Origin: Escarpia spicata
Lineage: Eukaryota; Annelida; Polychaeta; Sabellida; Siboglinidae
Direction of reading: 5' to 3'
DNA: 64,000 nt
Assembly (NCBI GenBank): GCA_963995525.1
Contig: CAXEFP010000902.1
Coordinates: forward strand, 310,001-374,000
Position numbers and translations under genes: made by a program. This document shows positions 1-15,200 of this stretch, piece after piece. Under the pieces are notes generated by a model. That model was not told where the DNA came from. It saw only the letters and a program-made list of their open reading frames with translations, and did no database searches. How positions within the stretch are numbered: the stretch's first letter is position 1; the number at the start of each line of letters is the position of its first letter.

Positions 1-285
1 GATGTTAAATGCATACATTTTGTTCGAACACTTTGACATGGGACATGTTTGTCTCGTGAGTACTGAATGTACTGCTGCTTTAGACAAGATAAAACATCAA
101 ATGGGGATGAGTTTTCACACCTATAACTTACGTAATATGTTCTTGTAACTTACGTGACGGAGATAAAACAGTAACATGCATTCCCGTTTGTGGTTAATAT
201 AGTTATGTGTGTAGCTTGATATCAGTCTAGCCTTCGTGAAGATTTGTAACATGCAAAACATATATTTGGTGTAAGACCACATTAA

Positions 286-611
286 GGATCCGTCCGCCGA
301 AAAAAGTGCACTACAAATACCGTTTTGCTGTGATATGCATTAATTGTGTTCGAACACTTTGATATGGGACATGTTTGTCTCGTGAGTACTGAATGTACTG
401 CTGCTTTAGACCAAATAAAACATCAAATAGGGATGAGTTTTCACAACTATAACTTACGAAATATGTTCTTGTAACTTACATGACGGAGATAAAACGGTAA
501 CATACATTCCCATTTGTGATTAATCTAGTTATGTGTGTAGCTTGATATCAGTCTAGCCTTCGTTAAGATTTGTAACATGCAAAACATATATTTGGTGTAA
601 GACCACATTAA
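286..611 (+). repeat. Representative satellite monomer
   Basis: One 326-bp unit counted from its BamHI site to the next. Offsets from the first base are GTGCAC at 21-26, CCGTTTTGCTG at 35-45 and TTCGAA at 64-69. Later in the unit come a doubled TAACTTACGT motif about 22 bases apart and a TTACGTAA-type palindrome (TTACGAAA in this copy). Because 325 and 326 are not multiples of three, no reading frame can continue in phase through successive copies. Confidence 0.9.
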
Positions 612-3600
612 GGATCCGTCCGCTGAAAAAAGTGCACTACAAATACCGTTTTGCTGTGATATGCTTAAATTTTGTTCGAATACTTTGACATGGGACATGT
701 TTGTCTCGTGAGTACTGAATGTTCTGCTGCTTTAGACAAAATAAAACATCAAATGGGGATGAGTTTTCACAACTATAACTTACGTAATATGTTCTTGTAA
801 CTTACATGACGGAGATAAAACGGTAACATACATTACCATTTGTGATTAATCTAGTTATGTGTGTAGCTTGATATCAGTCTAGCCTTTGTGAAGATTTGTA
901 ACATGCAAAACATCTATTTGGGGTTAGACCACATTAGGATCCGTCCGCCGAAAAAAGTGCACAACATATACCGTTTTGCTGTGATTTGCATAAATTTTGT
1001 TCGAACACTTTGATATGGGACATGTTTGTCTCGTGAGTACTGAATGTACTGCTGCTTTAGACAATATAAAACATGAAATGTGGATGAGTTTTCACACCTA
1101 CAACTTACGTAATATGTTCTTGTAACTTACGTGACGGAGATAAAAAGGTAACATGCATTCCCATTTGTGGTTAATCTAGTTATGTGTGTAGCTTGATATC
1201 AGTCTAGCCTTCGTGAAGATATGTAACATGCAAAACATATATTTGGGGTAAGACCACATTAAGGATCCGTCCGCCGAAAAAAGTGCACTACAAATACCGT
1301 TTTGCAGTGATATGCATACATTTTGTTCGAACACTTTGATATGGGACATGTTTGTCTCGTGAGTACTGAACGTACTGCTCCTTTAGACAAGATAAAACAT
1401 CAAATGGGGATAAGTTTTCACACCTACAACTTACGTAATATGTTCTTGTAACTTACGTGACGGAGATAAAACGGTAATATGCATTCCCATTTGTGGTTAA
1501 TCTAGTTATGTGTGTAGCTTGATATCACTCTAGCCTTCGTGAAGTTTTGTAACGTGCAAAACATCTATTTGGGGTAAGACCACATTAAGGATCCGTCCGC
1601 CGAAAAAAGTGCACTACAAATACCGTTTTGCTGTGATATGCATACATTTTGTTCGAACACTTTGATATGGGACATGTTTGTCTCGTGAGTACTGAATGTA
1701 CTGCTTCGTTAGACCAAATAAAACATCAAATAGGGATGAGTTTTCACAACTATAACTTACGAAATATGTTCTTGTAACTTACATGACGGAGATAAAACGG
1801 TAACATACATTCCCATTTGTGATTAATCTAGTTATGTGTGTAGCTTGATATCAGTCTAGCCTTCGTGAAGATTTGTAACATGCAAAACATATATTTGGTG
1901 TAAGACCACATTAAGGATCCGTCCGCTGAAAAAAGTGCACTACAAATACCGTTTTGCTGTGATATGCTTAAATTGTGTTCGAATACTTTGACATGGGACA
2001 TGTTTGTCTCGTGAGTACTGAATGTTCTGCTGCTTTAGACAAAATAAAACATCAAATGGGGATGAGTTTTCACAACTATAACTTACGTAATATGTTCTTG
2101 TAACTTACATGACGGAGATAAAACGGTAACATACATTCCCATTTGTGATTAATCTAGTTATGTGTGTAGCTTGATATCAGTCTAGCCTTTGTGAAGATTT
2201 GTAACATGCAAAACATCTATTTGGGGTTAGACCACATTAGGATCCGTCCGCCGAAAAAAGTGCACAACATATACCGTTTTGCTGTGATTTGCATAAATTT
2301 TGTTCGAACACTTTGATATGGGACATGTTTGTCTCGTGAGTACTGAATGTACTGCTGCTTTAGACAATATAAAACATGAAATGTGGATGAGTTTTCACAC
2401 CTACAACTTACGTAATATGTTCTTGTAACTTACGTGACGGAGATAAAAAGGTAACATGCATTCCCATTTGTGGTTAATCTAGTTATGTGTGTAGCTTGAT
2501 ATCAGTCTAGCCTTCGTGAAGATATGTAACATGCAAAACATATATTTGGGGTAAGACCACATTAAGGATCCGTCCGCCGAAAAAAGTGCACTACAAATAC
2601 CGTTTTGCAGTGATATGCATACATTTTGTTCGAACACTTTGATATGGGACATGTTTGTCTCGTGAGTACTGAACGTACTGCTCCTTTAGACAAGATAAAA
2701 CATCAAATGGGGATAAGTTTTCACACCTACAACTTACGTAATATGTTCTTGTAACTTACGTGACGGAGATAAAACGGTAATATGCATTCCCATTTGTGGT
2801 TAATCTAGTTATGTGTGTAGCTTGATATCACTCTAGCCTTCGTGAAGTTTTGTAACGTGCAAAACATCTATTTGGGGTAAGACCACATTAAGGATCCGTC
2901 CGCCGAAAAAAGTGCACTACAAATACCGTTTTGCTGTGATATGCATACATTTTGTTCGAACACTTTGATATGGGACATGTTTGTCTCGTGAGTACTGAAT
3001 GTACTGCTTCGTTAGACCAAATAAAACATCAAATAGGGATGAGTTTTCACAACTATAACTTACGAAATATGTTCTTGTAACTTACATGACGGAGATAAAA
3101 CGGTAACATACATTCCCATTTGTGATTAATCTAGTTATGTGTGTAGCTTGATATCAGTCTAGCCTTCGTGAAGATTTGTAACATGCAAAACATATATTTG
3201 GTGTAAGACCACATTAAGGATCCGTCCGCTGAAAAAAGTTCACTACAAATACCGTTTTGCTGTGATATGCATAAATTTTGTTCGAACACTTTGATATGGG
3301 ACATGTTTGTCTCGTGAGTACTGAATGTACTGCTGCTTTTGACAATATAAAACATCAAATGTGGATGAGTTTTCACATCTACAACTTACGTAATATGTTC
3401 TTGTAACTTACGTGACGGAGATAAAACGGTAACATGCATTCCTTTTTGTGGTTAATCTAGTTATGTGTGTAGCTTGATATCAATCTAGCCTTCGTGAAGA
3501 TATGTAACATGCAAAACATATATTTGGTGAAAGACCTCATTAAGGATCCGTCCGCTGAAAAAAGTGCACTACAAATACCGTTTTGCTGTGATATGCTTAA

Positions 3601-4240
3601 ATTGTGTTCGAATACTTTGACATGGGACATGTTTGTCTCGTGAGTACTGAATGTTCTGCTGCTTTAGACAAAATAAAACATCAAATGGGGATGAGTTTTC
3701 ACAACTATAACTTACGTAATATGTTCTTGTAACTTACATGACGGAGATAAAACGGTAACATACATTCCCATTTGTGATTAATCTAGTTATGTGTGTAGCT
3801 TGATATCAGTCTAGCCTTTGTGAAGATTTGTAACATGCAAAACATCTATTTGGGGTTAGACCACATTAGGATCCGTCCGCCGAAAAAAGTGCACAACATA
3901 TACCGTTTTGCTGTGATTTGCATAAATTTTGTTCGAACACTTTGATATGGGACATGTTTGTCTCGTGAGTACTGAATGTACTGCTGCTTTAGACAATATA
4001 AAACATGAAATGTGGATGAGTTTTCACACCTACAACTTACGTAATATGTTCTTGTAACTTACGTGACGGAGATAAAAAGGTAACATGCATTCCCATTTGT
4101 GGTTAATCTAGTTATGTGTGTAGCTTGATATCAGTCTAGCCTTCGTGAAGATATGTAACATGCAAAACATATATTTGGGGTAAGACCACATTAAGGATCC
4201 GTCCGCCGAAAAAAGTGCACTACAAATACCGTTTTGCAGT
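361..4240 (+). repeat. Higher-order repeat, 4 monomers (about 1303 bp), 3 copies
   Basis: The diagnostic string CCAAATAAAACATC starts at 411, 1714 and 3017, exactly 1303 bases apart each time. The monomers between recur in the same order. A second marker, ATGCTTAAATT, lies near 664, 1968 and 3594, so the last interval is 1626 bases, or five monomers. The third copy has therefore gained one monomer (about 3250-3580). Boundaries are approximate because they were judged by eye. Confidence 0.8.
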
Positions 4241-6614
4241 GATATGCATAAATGTTGTTCGAACACTTTGATATGGGACATGTTTGTCTCGTGAGTACTG
4301 AACGTACTGCTCCTTTAGACAAGATAAAACATCAAATGGGGATAACTTTTCACACCTATAACTTACGTAATATGTTCTTGTAACTTACGTGACGGAGATA
4401 AAACGGTAACATGCATTCCCATTTGTGGTTAATCTAGTTATGTGTGTAGCTTGATATCAGTCTAGCCTTCTTGAAGATGTGTAACATGCAAAACATATAT
4501 TTGGGGTAAGACTACATTAAGGATCCGTCCGCCAAAAAAAGTGCACTACAAATACCGTTTTGCAGTGAAATGCATAAATGTTGTTCGAACACTTTGACAT
4601 GGGACATGTTTGTCTCGTGAGTACTGAACGTACTGCTCCTTTAGACAAGATAAACCATCAAATGGGGATGAGTTTTCACACCTATAACTTACGTAATATG
4701 TTCTTGTAACTTACGTGACGGAGATAAAACGGTAACATGCATTCCCATTTGTGGTTAATCTAGTTATGTGTGTAACTTGATATCAGGCTAGCCTTCGTGA
4801 AGATTTGTAACATGCAGAACATCTATTTGGGGTAAGACCACATTAAGGATCCGTCAGCCGAAAAAAGTGCACTACAAATACCGTTTTCTGTGATATGAAT
4901 AAATGTTGTTCGAACACTTTGACATGGGACATGTTTGTCTCGTGATTATTCAATGTACTGCTGCTATAGACAACATAAAACATCAAATGGGGATGAATTT
5001 TCACAACTGTAACTTACGTAATATTTTCTTGTAACTTACGTGACGGATATAAAACGGTAACATGCATTCCCATTTGTGGTTAATCTAGTTATGTGTGTAG
5101 CTTGATATCAGTCTAACCTTCGTGAAGATTTGTTACATGCAAAACATCTATTTGGGGTAAGACCACATTAAGGATCCGTCCGCTGAAAAAAGTGCACTAC
5201 AAATACAGTTTTGCTGTGATATGCTTAAATTGTGTTCGAACACTTTGACATGGGACATGTTTGTCTCGTGAGTACTGAATGTTCTGCTGCTTTAGACAAA
5301 ATAAAACATCAAATGGGGATGAGTTTTCACAACTATAACTTACGTAATATGTTCTTGTAACTTACATGACGGAGATAAAACGGTAACATACATTCCCATT
5401 TGTGATTAATCTAGTTATGTGTGTAGCTTGATATCAGTCTAGCCTTCGTGAAGATTTGTAACATGCAAAACATATATTTGGGATAAGACCACATTAGGAT
5501 CCGTCCGCCGAAAAAAGTGCACTACAAATACCGTTTTGCTGTGATATGCATAAATTTTGTTCGAACACTTTGATATGGGACATGTTTGTCTCGTGAGTAC
5601 TGAACGTACTGCTGCTTTTGACAATATAAAACATCAAATGTGGAATAGTTTTCACATCTACAACTTACGTAATATGTTCTTGAAACTTACGTGACGGAGA
5701 TAAAACGGTAACATGCATTCCCATTTGTGGTTAATCTAGTTATGTGTGTAGCTTGATATCAAACTAGCCTTCGTGAAGATATGTAACATGCAAAACATAT
5801 ATTTGGGGTAAGACCACATTAAGGATCCGTCCGCCGAAAAAAGTGCACTACAAATACCGTTTTGCAGTGATATGCATAAATGTTGTTCGAACACTTTGAT
5901 ATGGGACATGTTTGTCTCGTGAGTACTGAACGTACTGCTCCTTTAGACAAGATAAAACATCAAATGGGGATAACTTTTCACACCTATAACTTACGTAATA
6001 TGTTCTTGTAACTTACGTGACGGAGATAAAACGGTAACATGCATTCCCATTTGTGGTTAATCTAGTTATGTGTGTAGCTTGATATCAGTCTAGCGTTCGT
6101 GAAGATTTGTAACATGCAGAACATCTATTTGGGGTAAAACCACATTCAGGATCCGTCTGCCGAAAAAGTGTACTTAAAATACCGTTTTCTGTGATATGCA
6201 TAAATTTTGTTCGAACACTTTGATATGGGACATGTTTGTCTCGTGAGTACTGAATGTACTGCTGCTTTTGACAATATAAAACATCAAATGTGGATGAGTT
6301 TTCACACCTACAACTTACGTAATATGTTCTTGTAACTTACGTGACGGAGATAAAACGGTAACATGCATTCCCATTTGTGGTTAATCTAGTTATGTGTGTA
6401 GCTTGATATCAATCTAGCCTTCGTGAAGATATGTAACATGCAAAACATATATTTGGGGTAAGACCACATTAAGGATCCGTCAGCCGAAAAAAGTGCACTA
6501 CAAATACCGTTTTCTGTGATATGAATAAATGTTGTTCGAACACTTTGACATGGGACATGTTTGTCTCGTGATTATTCAATGTACTGCTGCTATAGACAAC
6601 ATAAAACATCAAAT

Positions 6615-9216
6615 GGGGATGAATTTTCACAACTGTAACTTACGTAATATTTTCTTGTAACTTACGTGACGGATATAAAACGGTAACATGCATTCCCATT
6701 TGTGGTTAATCTAGTTATGTGTGTAGCTTGATATCAGTCTAACCTTCGTGAAGATTTGTTACATGCAAAACATCTATTTGGGGTAAGACCACATTAAGGA
6801 TCCGTCCGCTGAAAAAAGTGCACTACAAATACCGTTTTGCTGTGATATGCTTAAATTGTGTTCGAACACTTTGACATGGGACATGTTTGTCTCGTGAGTA
6901 CTGAATGTTCTGCTGCTTTAGACAAAATAAAACATCAAATGGGGATGAGTTTTCACAACTATAACTTACGTAATATGTTCTTGTAACTTACATGACGGAG
7001 ATAAAACGGTAACATACATTCCCATTTGTGATTAATCTAGTTATGTGTGTAGTTTGATATCAGTCTAGCCTTCGTGAAGATTTGTAACATGCAAAACATA
7101 TATTTGGGATAAGACCACATTAGGATCCGTCCGCCGAAAAAAGTGCACTACAAATACCGTTTTGCTGTGATATGCATAAATTTTGTTCGAACACTTTGAT
7201 ATGGGACATGTTTGTCTCGAGAGTACTGAATGTACTGCTGCTTTACACAATATAAAACATCAAATGTGGATGAGTTTTCACACCTACAACTTACGTAATA
7301 TGTTCTTGTAACTTACATGACGGAGATAAAACGGTAACATACATTCCCATTTGTGATTAATCTAGTTATGTGTGTAGCTTGATATCAGTCTAGCCTTCGT
7401 GAAGATTTGTAACATGCAAAACATATATTTGGGGTAAGACCACATTAAGGATCCGTCCGCCGAAAAAAGTGCACTACAAATACCGTTTTGCAGTGATATG
7501 CATAAATGTTGTTCCAACACTTTGATATGGGACATGTTTGTCTCGTGAGTACTGAACGTACTGCTCCTTTAGACAAGATAAAACATCAAATGGGGATAAC
7601 TTTTCACACCTATAACTTACGTAATATGTTCTTGTAACTTACGTGACGGAGATAAAACGGTAACATGCATTCCCATTTGTGGTTAATCTAGTTATGTGTG
7701 TAGCTTGATATCAGTCTAGCGTTCGTGAAGATTTGTAACATGCAGAACATCTATTTGGGGTAAAACCACATTCAGGATCCGTCTGCCGAAAAAGTATACT
7801 TAAAATACCGTTTTCTGTGATATGCATAAATTTTGTTCGAACACTTTGATATGGGACATGTTTGTCTCGTGAGTACTGAATGTACTGCTGCTTTTGACAA
7901 TATAAAACATCAAATGGGGATGAATTTTCACAACTGTAACTTACGTAATATTTTCTTGTAACTTACGTGACGGATATAAAACGGTAACATGCATTCCCAT
8001 TTGTGGTTAATCTAGTTATGTGTGTAGCTTGATATCAGTCTAACCTTCGTGAAGATTTGTTACATGCAAAACATCTATTTGGGGTAAGACCACATTAAGG
8101 ATCCGTCCGCTGAAAAAAGTGCACTACAAATACAGTTTTGCTGTGATATGCTTAAATTGGGTTCGAACACTTTGACATGGGACATGTTTGTCTCGTGAGT
8201 ACTGAATGTTCTGCTGCTTTAGACAAAATAAAACATCAAATGGGGATGAGTTTTCACAACTATAACTTACGTAATATGTTCTTGTAACTTACATGACGGA
8301 GATAAAACGGTAACATACATTCCCATTTGTGATTAATCTAGTTATGTGTGTAGTTTGATATCAGTCTAGCCTTCGTGAAGATTTGTAACATGCAAAACAT
8401 ATATTTGGGATAAGACCACATTAGGATCCGTCCGCCGAAAAAAGTGCACTACAAATACCGTTTTGCTGTGATATGCATAAATTTTGTTCGAACACTTTGA
8501 TATGGGACATGTTTGTCTCGAGAGTACTGAATGTACTGCTGCTTTACACAATATAAAACATCAAATGTGGATGAGTTTTCACACCTACAACTTACGTAAT
8601 ATGTTCTTGTAACTTACATGACGGAGATAAAACGGTAACATACATTCCCATTTGTGATTAATCTAGTTATGTGTGTAGCTTGATATCAGTCTAGCCTTCG
8701 TGAAGATTTGTAACATGCAAAACATATATTTGGGGTAAGACCACATTAAGGATCCGTCCGCCGAAAAAAGTGCACTACAAATACCGTTTTGCAGTGATAT
8801 GCATAAATGTTGTTCCAACACTTTGATATGGGACATGTTTGTCTCGTGAGTACTGAACGTACTGCTCCTTTAGACAAGATAAAACATCAAATGGGGATAA
8901 CTTTTCACACCTATAACTTACGTAATATGTTCTTGTAACTTACGTGACGGAGATAAAACGGTAACATGCATTCCCATTTGTGGTTAATCTAGTTATGTGT
9001 GTAGCTTGATATCAGTCTAGCGTTCGTGAAGATTTGTAACATGCAGAACATCTATTTGGGGTAAAACCACATTCAGGATCCGTCTGCCGAAAAAGTATAC
9101 TTAAAATACCGTTTTCTGTGATATGCATAAATTTTGTTCGAACACTTTGATATGGGACATGTTTGTCTCGTGAGTACTGAATGTACTGCTGCTTTTGACA
9201 ATATAAAACATCAAAT
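6615..9216 (+). repeat. Tandem duplication, 2 x about 1301 bp (4 monomers)
   Basis: The sequence from about 6615 to 7915 recurs nearly unchanged from about 7916 to 9216. The monomer at the joint (about 7860-7930) is a hybrid: its first part matches the type with CTTTTGACAATATAAAAC and its next part matches the type with GGGGATGAATTTTCACAACTG. In the neighbouring array these are separate monomers. This is what unequal exchange inside a monomer would leave. Confidence 0.75.
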
Positions 9217-12200
9217 GTGGATGAGTTTTCACACCTACAACTTACGTAATATGTTCTTGTAACTTACGTGACGGAGATAAAACGGTAACATGCATTCCCA
9301 TTTGTGGTTAATCTAGTTATGTGTGTAGCTTGATATCAATCTAGCCTTCGTGAAGATATGTAACATGCAAAACATATATTTGGGGTAAGACCACATTAAG
9401 GATCCGTCCGCCGAAAAAGTGCACTACAAATACCGTTTTGCAGTGATATGCATAAATTTTGTTCGAACACTTTGATATGGGACATGTTTGTCTCGTGAGT
9501 ACTGAACGTACTGCTCCTTTAGACAAGATAAAACATCAAATGGGGATAAGTTTTCACACCTATAACTTACGTAATATGTTCTTGTAACTTACGTGACGGA
9601 GATAAAACGGTAACATGCATTCCCATTTGTGGTTAATCTAGTTATGTGTGTAGCTTGATATCAGTCTAGCGTTCGTGAAGATTTGTAACATGCAGAACAT
9701 CTATTTGGGGTAAAACCACATTCAGGATCCGTCTGCCGAAAAAGTGTACTTAAAATACCGTTTTCTGTGATATGCATAAATTTTGTTCGAACACTTTGAT
9801 ATGGGACATGTTTGTCTCGTGAGTACTGAATGTACTGCTGCTTTACACAATATAAAACATCAAATGTGGATGAGTTTTCACACCTACAACTTACGTAATA
9901 TGTTCTTGTAACTTACTTGACGGAGATAAAAAGGTAACATGCATTCCCATTTGTGGTTAATCTAATTATGTGTGTAGCTTGATAACAGTTTAGCCTTCGT
10001 GAAGATTTGTAACATGCAAAACATATATTTGGGGTAAGACTACATTAAGGATCCTTCCGCCAAAAAAAGTGCACTACAAATACCGTTTTGCAGTGAAATG
10101 CATAAATGTTGTTCGAACACTTTGACATGGGACATGTTTGTCTCGTGAGTACTGAACGTACTGCTCCTTTAGACAAGATAAACCATCAAATGGGGATGAG
10201 TTTTCACACCTATAACTTACGTAATATGTTCTTGTGACTTACGTGACGGAGATAAAACGGTAACATGCATTCCCATTTGTGGTTAATCTAGTTATGTGTG
10301 TAACTTGATATCAGGCTAGCCTTCGTGAAGATTTTTAACATGCAGAACATCTATTTGGGGTAAGACCACATTAAGGATCCGTCAGCCGAAAAAAGTGCAC
10401 TACAAATACCGTTTTCTGTGATATGAATAAATGTTGTTCGAACACTTTGACATGGGACATGTTTGTCTCGTGATTATTCAATGTACTGCTGCAATAGACA
10501 ACATAAAACATCAAATGGGGATGAATTTTCACAACTGTAACTTACGTAATATTTTCTTGTAACTTATGTGACGGATATAAAACGGTAACATGCATTCCCA
10601 TTTGTGGTTAATCTAGTTATGTGTGTAGCTTGATATCAGTCTAACCTTCGTGAAGATTTGTTACATGCAAAACATCTATTTGGGGTAAGACCACATTAAG
10701 GATCCGTCCGCTGAAAAAAGTGCACTACAAATACAGTTTTGCTGTGATATGCTTAAATTGTGTTCGAACACTTTGACATGGGGCATGTTTGTCTCGTGAG
10801 TACTGAATGTTCTGCTGCTTTAGACAAAATAAAACATCAAATGGGGATGAGTTTTCACAACTATAACTTACGTAATATGTTCTTGTAACTTACATGACGG
10901 AGATAAAACGGTAACAAACATTCCCATTTGTGATTAATCTAGTTATGTGTGTAGCTTGATATCAGTCTAGCCTTCGTGAAGATTTGTAACATGCAAAACA
11001 TATATTTGGGATAAGACCACATTAGGATCCGTCCGCCGAAAAAAGTGCACTACAAATACCGTTTTGCTGTGATATGCATAAATTTTGTTCGAACACTTTG
11101 ATATGGGACATGTTTGTCTCGTGAGTACTGAATGTACTGCTGCTTTTGACAATATAAAACATCAAATGTGGATGAGTTTTCACCTCTACAACTTACGTAA
11201 TATGTTCTTGTAACTTACGTGACGGAGATAAAACGGTAACATGCATTCCCATTTGTGGTTAATCTAGTTATGTGTGTAGCTTGATATCAAACTAGCCTTC
11301 GTGAAGATATGTAACATGCAAAACATATATTTGGGGTAAGACCACATTAAGGATCCGTCCGCTGAAAAAAGTGCACTACAAATACCGTTTTGCTGTGATA
11401 TGCATAAATTTTGTTCGAACACTTTGATATGGGACATGTTTGTCTCGTGAGTACTGAATGTACTGCTGCTTTTGACAATATAAAACATCAAATGTGGATG
11501 AGTTTTCACACCTACAACTTACGTAATATGTTCTTGTAACTTACGTGACGGACATAAAACGGTAACATGCATTCCCATTTGTGGTTAATCTAGTTATGTG
11601 TGTAGCTTGATATCAATCTAGCCTTCGTGAAGATATGTAACATGCAAAACATATATTTGGGGTAAGACCACATTAAGGATCCGTCCGCCGAAAAAAGTGC
11701 ACTACAAATACCGTTTTGCAGTGATATGCATAAATTTTGTTCGAACACTTTGATATTGGACATGTTTGTCTCGTGAGTACTGAACGTACTGCTCCTTTAG
11801 ACAAGATAAAACATCAAATGGGGATAAGTTTTCACACCTATAACTTACGTAATATGTTCTTGTAACTTACGTGACGGAGATAAAACGGTAACATGCATTC
11901 CCATTTGTGGTTAATCTAGTTATGTGTGTAGCTTGATATCAGTCTAGCGTTCGTGAAGATTTGTAACATGCAGAACATCTATTTGGGGTAAAACCACATT
12001 CAGGATCCGTCTGCCGAAAAAGTGTACTTAAAATACCGTTTTCTGTGATATGCATAAATTTTGTTCGAACACTTTGATATGGGACATGTTTGTCTCGTGA
12101 GTACTGAATGTACTGCTGCTTTACACAATATAAAACATAAAATGTGGATGAGTTTTCACACCTACAACTTACGTAATATGTTCTTGTAACTTACGTGACG

Positions 12201-15200
12201 GATATAAAACGGTAACATGCATTCCCATTTGTGGTTAATCTAGTTATGTGTGTAGCTTGATATCAGTCTAGCCTTCATGAAGATTTGTAACATGCAAAAT
12301 ATCTATTTGGGGTAAGACCACATTAAGGATCCGTCCGCCGAAAAAAGTGCACTACAAATACCGTTTTGCAGTGATATGCATAAATTTTGTTCGAAATTTT
12401 GATATGGGACATGTTTGTCTCGTGAGTACTAAACGTACTGCTCCTTTAGACAAGATAAAACATCAAATGGGGATGAGTTTTCACACATATAACTTACGTA
12501 ATATGTTCTTGTAACTTACGTGACGGAGATAAAACGGTAACATGCATTCCCATTTGTGGTTAATCTAGTTATGTGTGTAGCTTGATATCAGTCTAGCGTT
12601 CGTGAAGATTTGTAACATGCAGAACATCTATTTGGGGTAAAACCACATTCAGGATCCGTCTGCCGAAAAAGTGTTCTTAAAATACCGTTTTCTGTGATAT
12701 GCATAAATTTTGTTCGAACACTTTGATATGGGACATGTTTGTCTCGTGAGTACTGAATGTACTGCTGCTTTACACAATATAAAACATCAAATGTGGATGA
12801 GTTTTCACACCTACAACTTACGTAATATGTTCTTGTAACTTACATGACGGAGATAAAACGGTAACATACATTCCCATTTGTGATTAATCTAGTTATGTGT
12901 GTAGCTTGATATCAGTCTAGCCTTCGTGAAGATTTGTAACATGCAAAACATATATTTGGGGTAAGACCACATTAAGGATCCGTCCGCCGAAAAAAGTGCA
13001 CTACAAATACCGTTTTGCAGTGATATGCATAAATGTTGTTCCAACACTTTGATATGGGACATGTTTGTCTCGTGAGTACTGAACGTACTGCTCCTTTAGA
13101 CAAGATAAAACATCAAATGGGGATAAGTTTTCACACCTATAACTTACGTAATATGTTCTTGTAACTTACGTGACGGAGATAAAACGGTAACATGCATTCC
13201 CATTTGTGGTTAATCTAGTTATGTGTGTAGCTTGATATCAGTCTAGCGTTTGTGAAGATTTGTAACATGCAGAACATCTATTTGGGGTAAAACCACATTC
13301 AGGATCCGTCTGCCGAAAAAGTGTACTTAAAATACCGTTTTCTGTGATATGCATAAATTGTGTTCGAACACTTTGATATGGGACATGTTTGTCTCGTGAG
13401 TACTGAATGTACTGCTGCTTTACACAATATAAAACATCAAATGTGGATGAGTTTTCACACCTACAACTTACGTAATATGTTCTTGTAACTTACGTGACGG
13501 AGATAAAAAGGTAACATGCATTCCCATTTGTGGTTAATCTAATTATGTGTGTAGCTTGATAACAGTTTAGCCTTCGTGAAGATTTGTAACATGCAAAACA
13601 TATATTTGGGGTAAGACTACATTAAGGATCCGTCCGCCAAAAAAAGTGCACTACAAATACCGTTTTGCAGTGAAATGCATAAATGTTGTTCGAACACTTT
13701 GACATGGGACATGTTTGTCTCGTGAGTACTGAACGTACTGCTCCTTTAGACAAGATAAACCATCAAATGGGGATGAGTTTTCACACCTATAACTTACGTA
13801 ATATGTTCTTGTAACTTACGTGACGGAGATAAAACGGTAACATGCATTCCCATTTGTGGTTAATCTAGTTATGTGTGTAACTTGATATCAGGCTAGCCTT
13901 CGTGAAGATTTGTAACATGCAGAACATCTATTTGGGGTAAGACCACATTAAGGATCCGTCAGCCGAAAAAAGTGCACTACAAATACCGTTTTCTGTGATA
14001 TGAATAAATGTTGTTCGAACACTTTGACATGGGACATGTTTGTCTCGTGATTATTCAATGTACTGCTGCTATAGACAACATAAAACATCAAATGGGGATG
14101 AATTTTCACAACTGTAACTTACGTAATATTTTCTTGTAACTTACGTCACGGATATAAAACGGTAACATGCATTCCCATTTGTGGTTAATCTAGTTATGTG
14201 TGTAGCTTGATATCAGTCTAACCTTCGTGAAGATTTGTTACATGCAAAACATCTATTTGGGGTAAGACCACATTAAGGATCCGTCCGCTGAAAAAAGTGC
14301 ACTACAAATACAGTTTTGCTGTGATATGCTTAAATTGGGTTCGAACACTTTGACATGGGACATGTTTGTCTCGTGAGTACTGAATGTTCTGCTGCTTTAG
14401 ACAAAATAAAACATCAAATGGGGATGAGTTTTCACAACTATAACTTACGTAATATGTTCTTGTAACTTACATGACGGAGATAAAACGGTAACATACATTC
14501 CCATTTGTGATTAATCTAGTTATGTGTGTAGCTTGATATCAGTCTAGCCTTCGTGAAGATTTGTAACATGCAAAACATATATTTGGGATAAGACCACATT
14601 AGGATCCGTCCGCCGAAAAAAGTGCACTACAAATACCGTTTTGCTGTGATATGCATAAATTTTGTTCGAACACTTTGATATGGGACATGTTTGTCTCGTG
14701 AGTACTGAATGTACTGCTGCTTTTGACAATATAAAACATCAAATGTGGATGAGTTTTCACCTCTACAACTTACGTAATATGTTCTTGTAACTTACGTGAT
14801 GGAGATAAAACGGTAACATGCATTCCCATTTGTGGTTAATCTAGTTATGTGTGTAGCTTGATATCAAACTAGCCTTCGTGAAGATATGTAACATGCAAAA
14901 CATATATTTGGGGTAAGACCACATTAAGGATCCGTCCGCCGATAAAAGTGCACTACAAATACCGTTTTGCAGTGATATGCATAAATGTTGTTCGAACACT
15001 TTGATATGGGACATGTTTGTCTCGTGAGAACTGAACGTACTGCTCCTTTAGACAAGATAAAACATCAAATGGGGATAACTTTTCACACCTATAACTTACG
15101 TAATATGTTCTTGTAACTTACGTGACGGAGATAAAACGGTAACATGCATTCCCATTTGTGGTTAATCTAGTTATGTGTGTAGCTTGATATCAGTCTAGCG

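Noticed and set aside
286..611. CENP-B-box-like motif in the monomer (TTCG contexts such as CCTTCGTGAAG and GTTCGAACAC)
   Set aside because: The required downstream A and CGGG positions do not match in either context.
5439..5624. 61-codon minus-strand frame (MSKAAV...NLHEG type) repeated in many monomers, and the related 81- and 92-codon frames
   Set aside because: They occur only in monomers lacking particular stops, begin and end at satellite positions, differ between monomer types, and cannot continue because the monomer is not a multiple of three. Repetition reflects array homogenisation, not selection for a protein.
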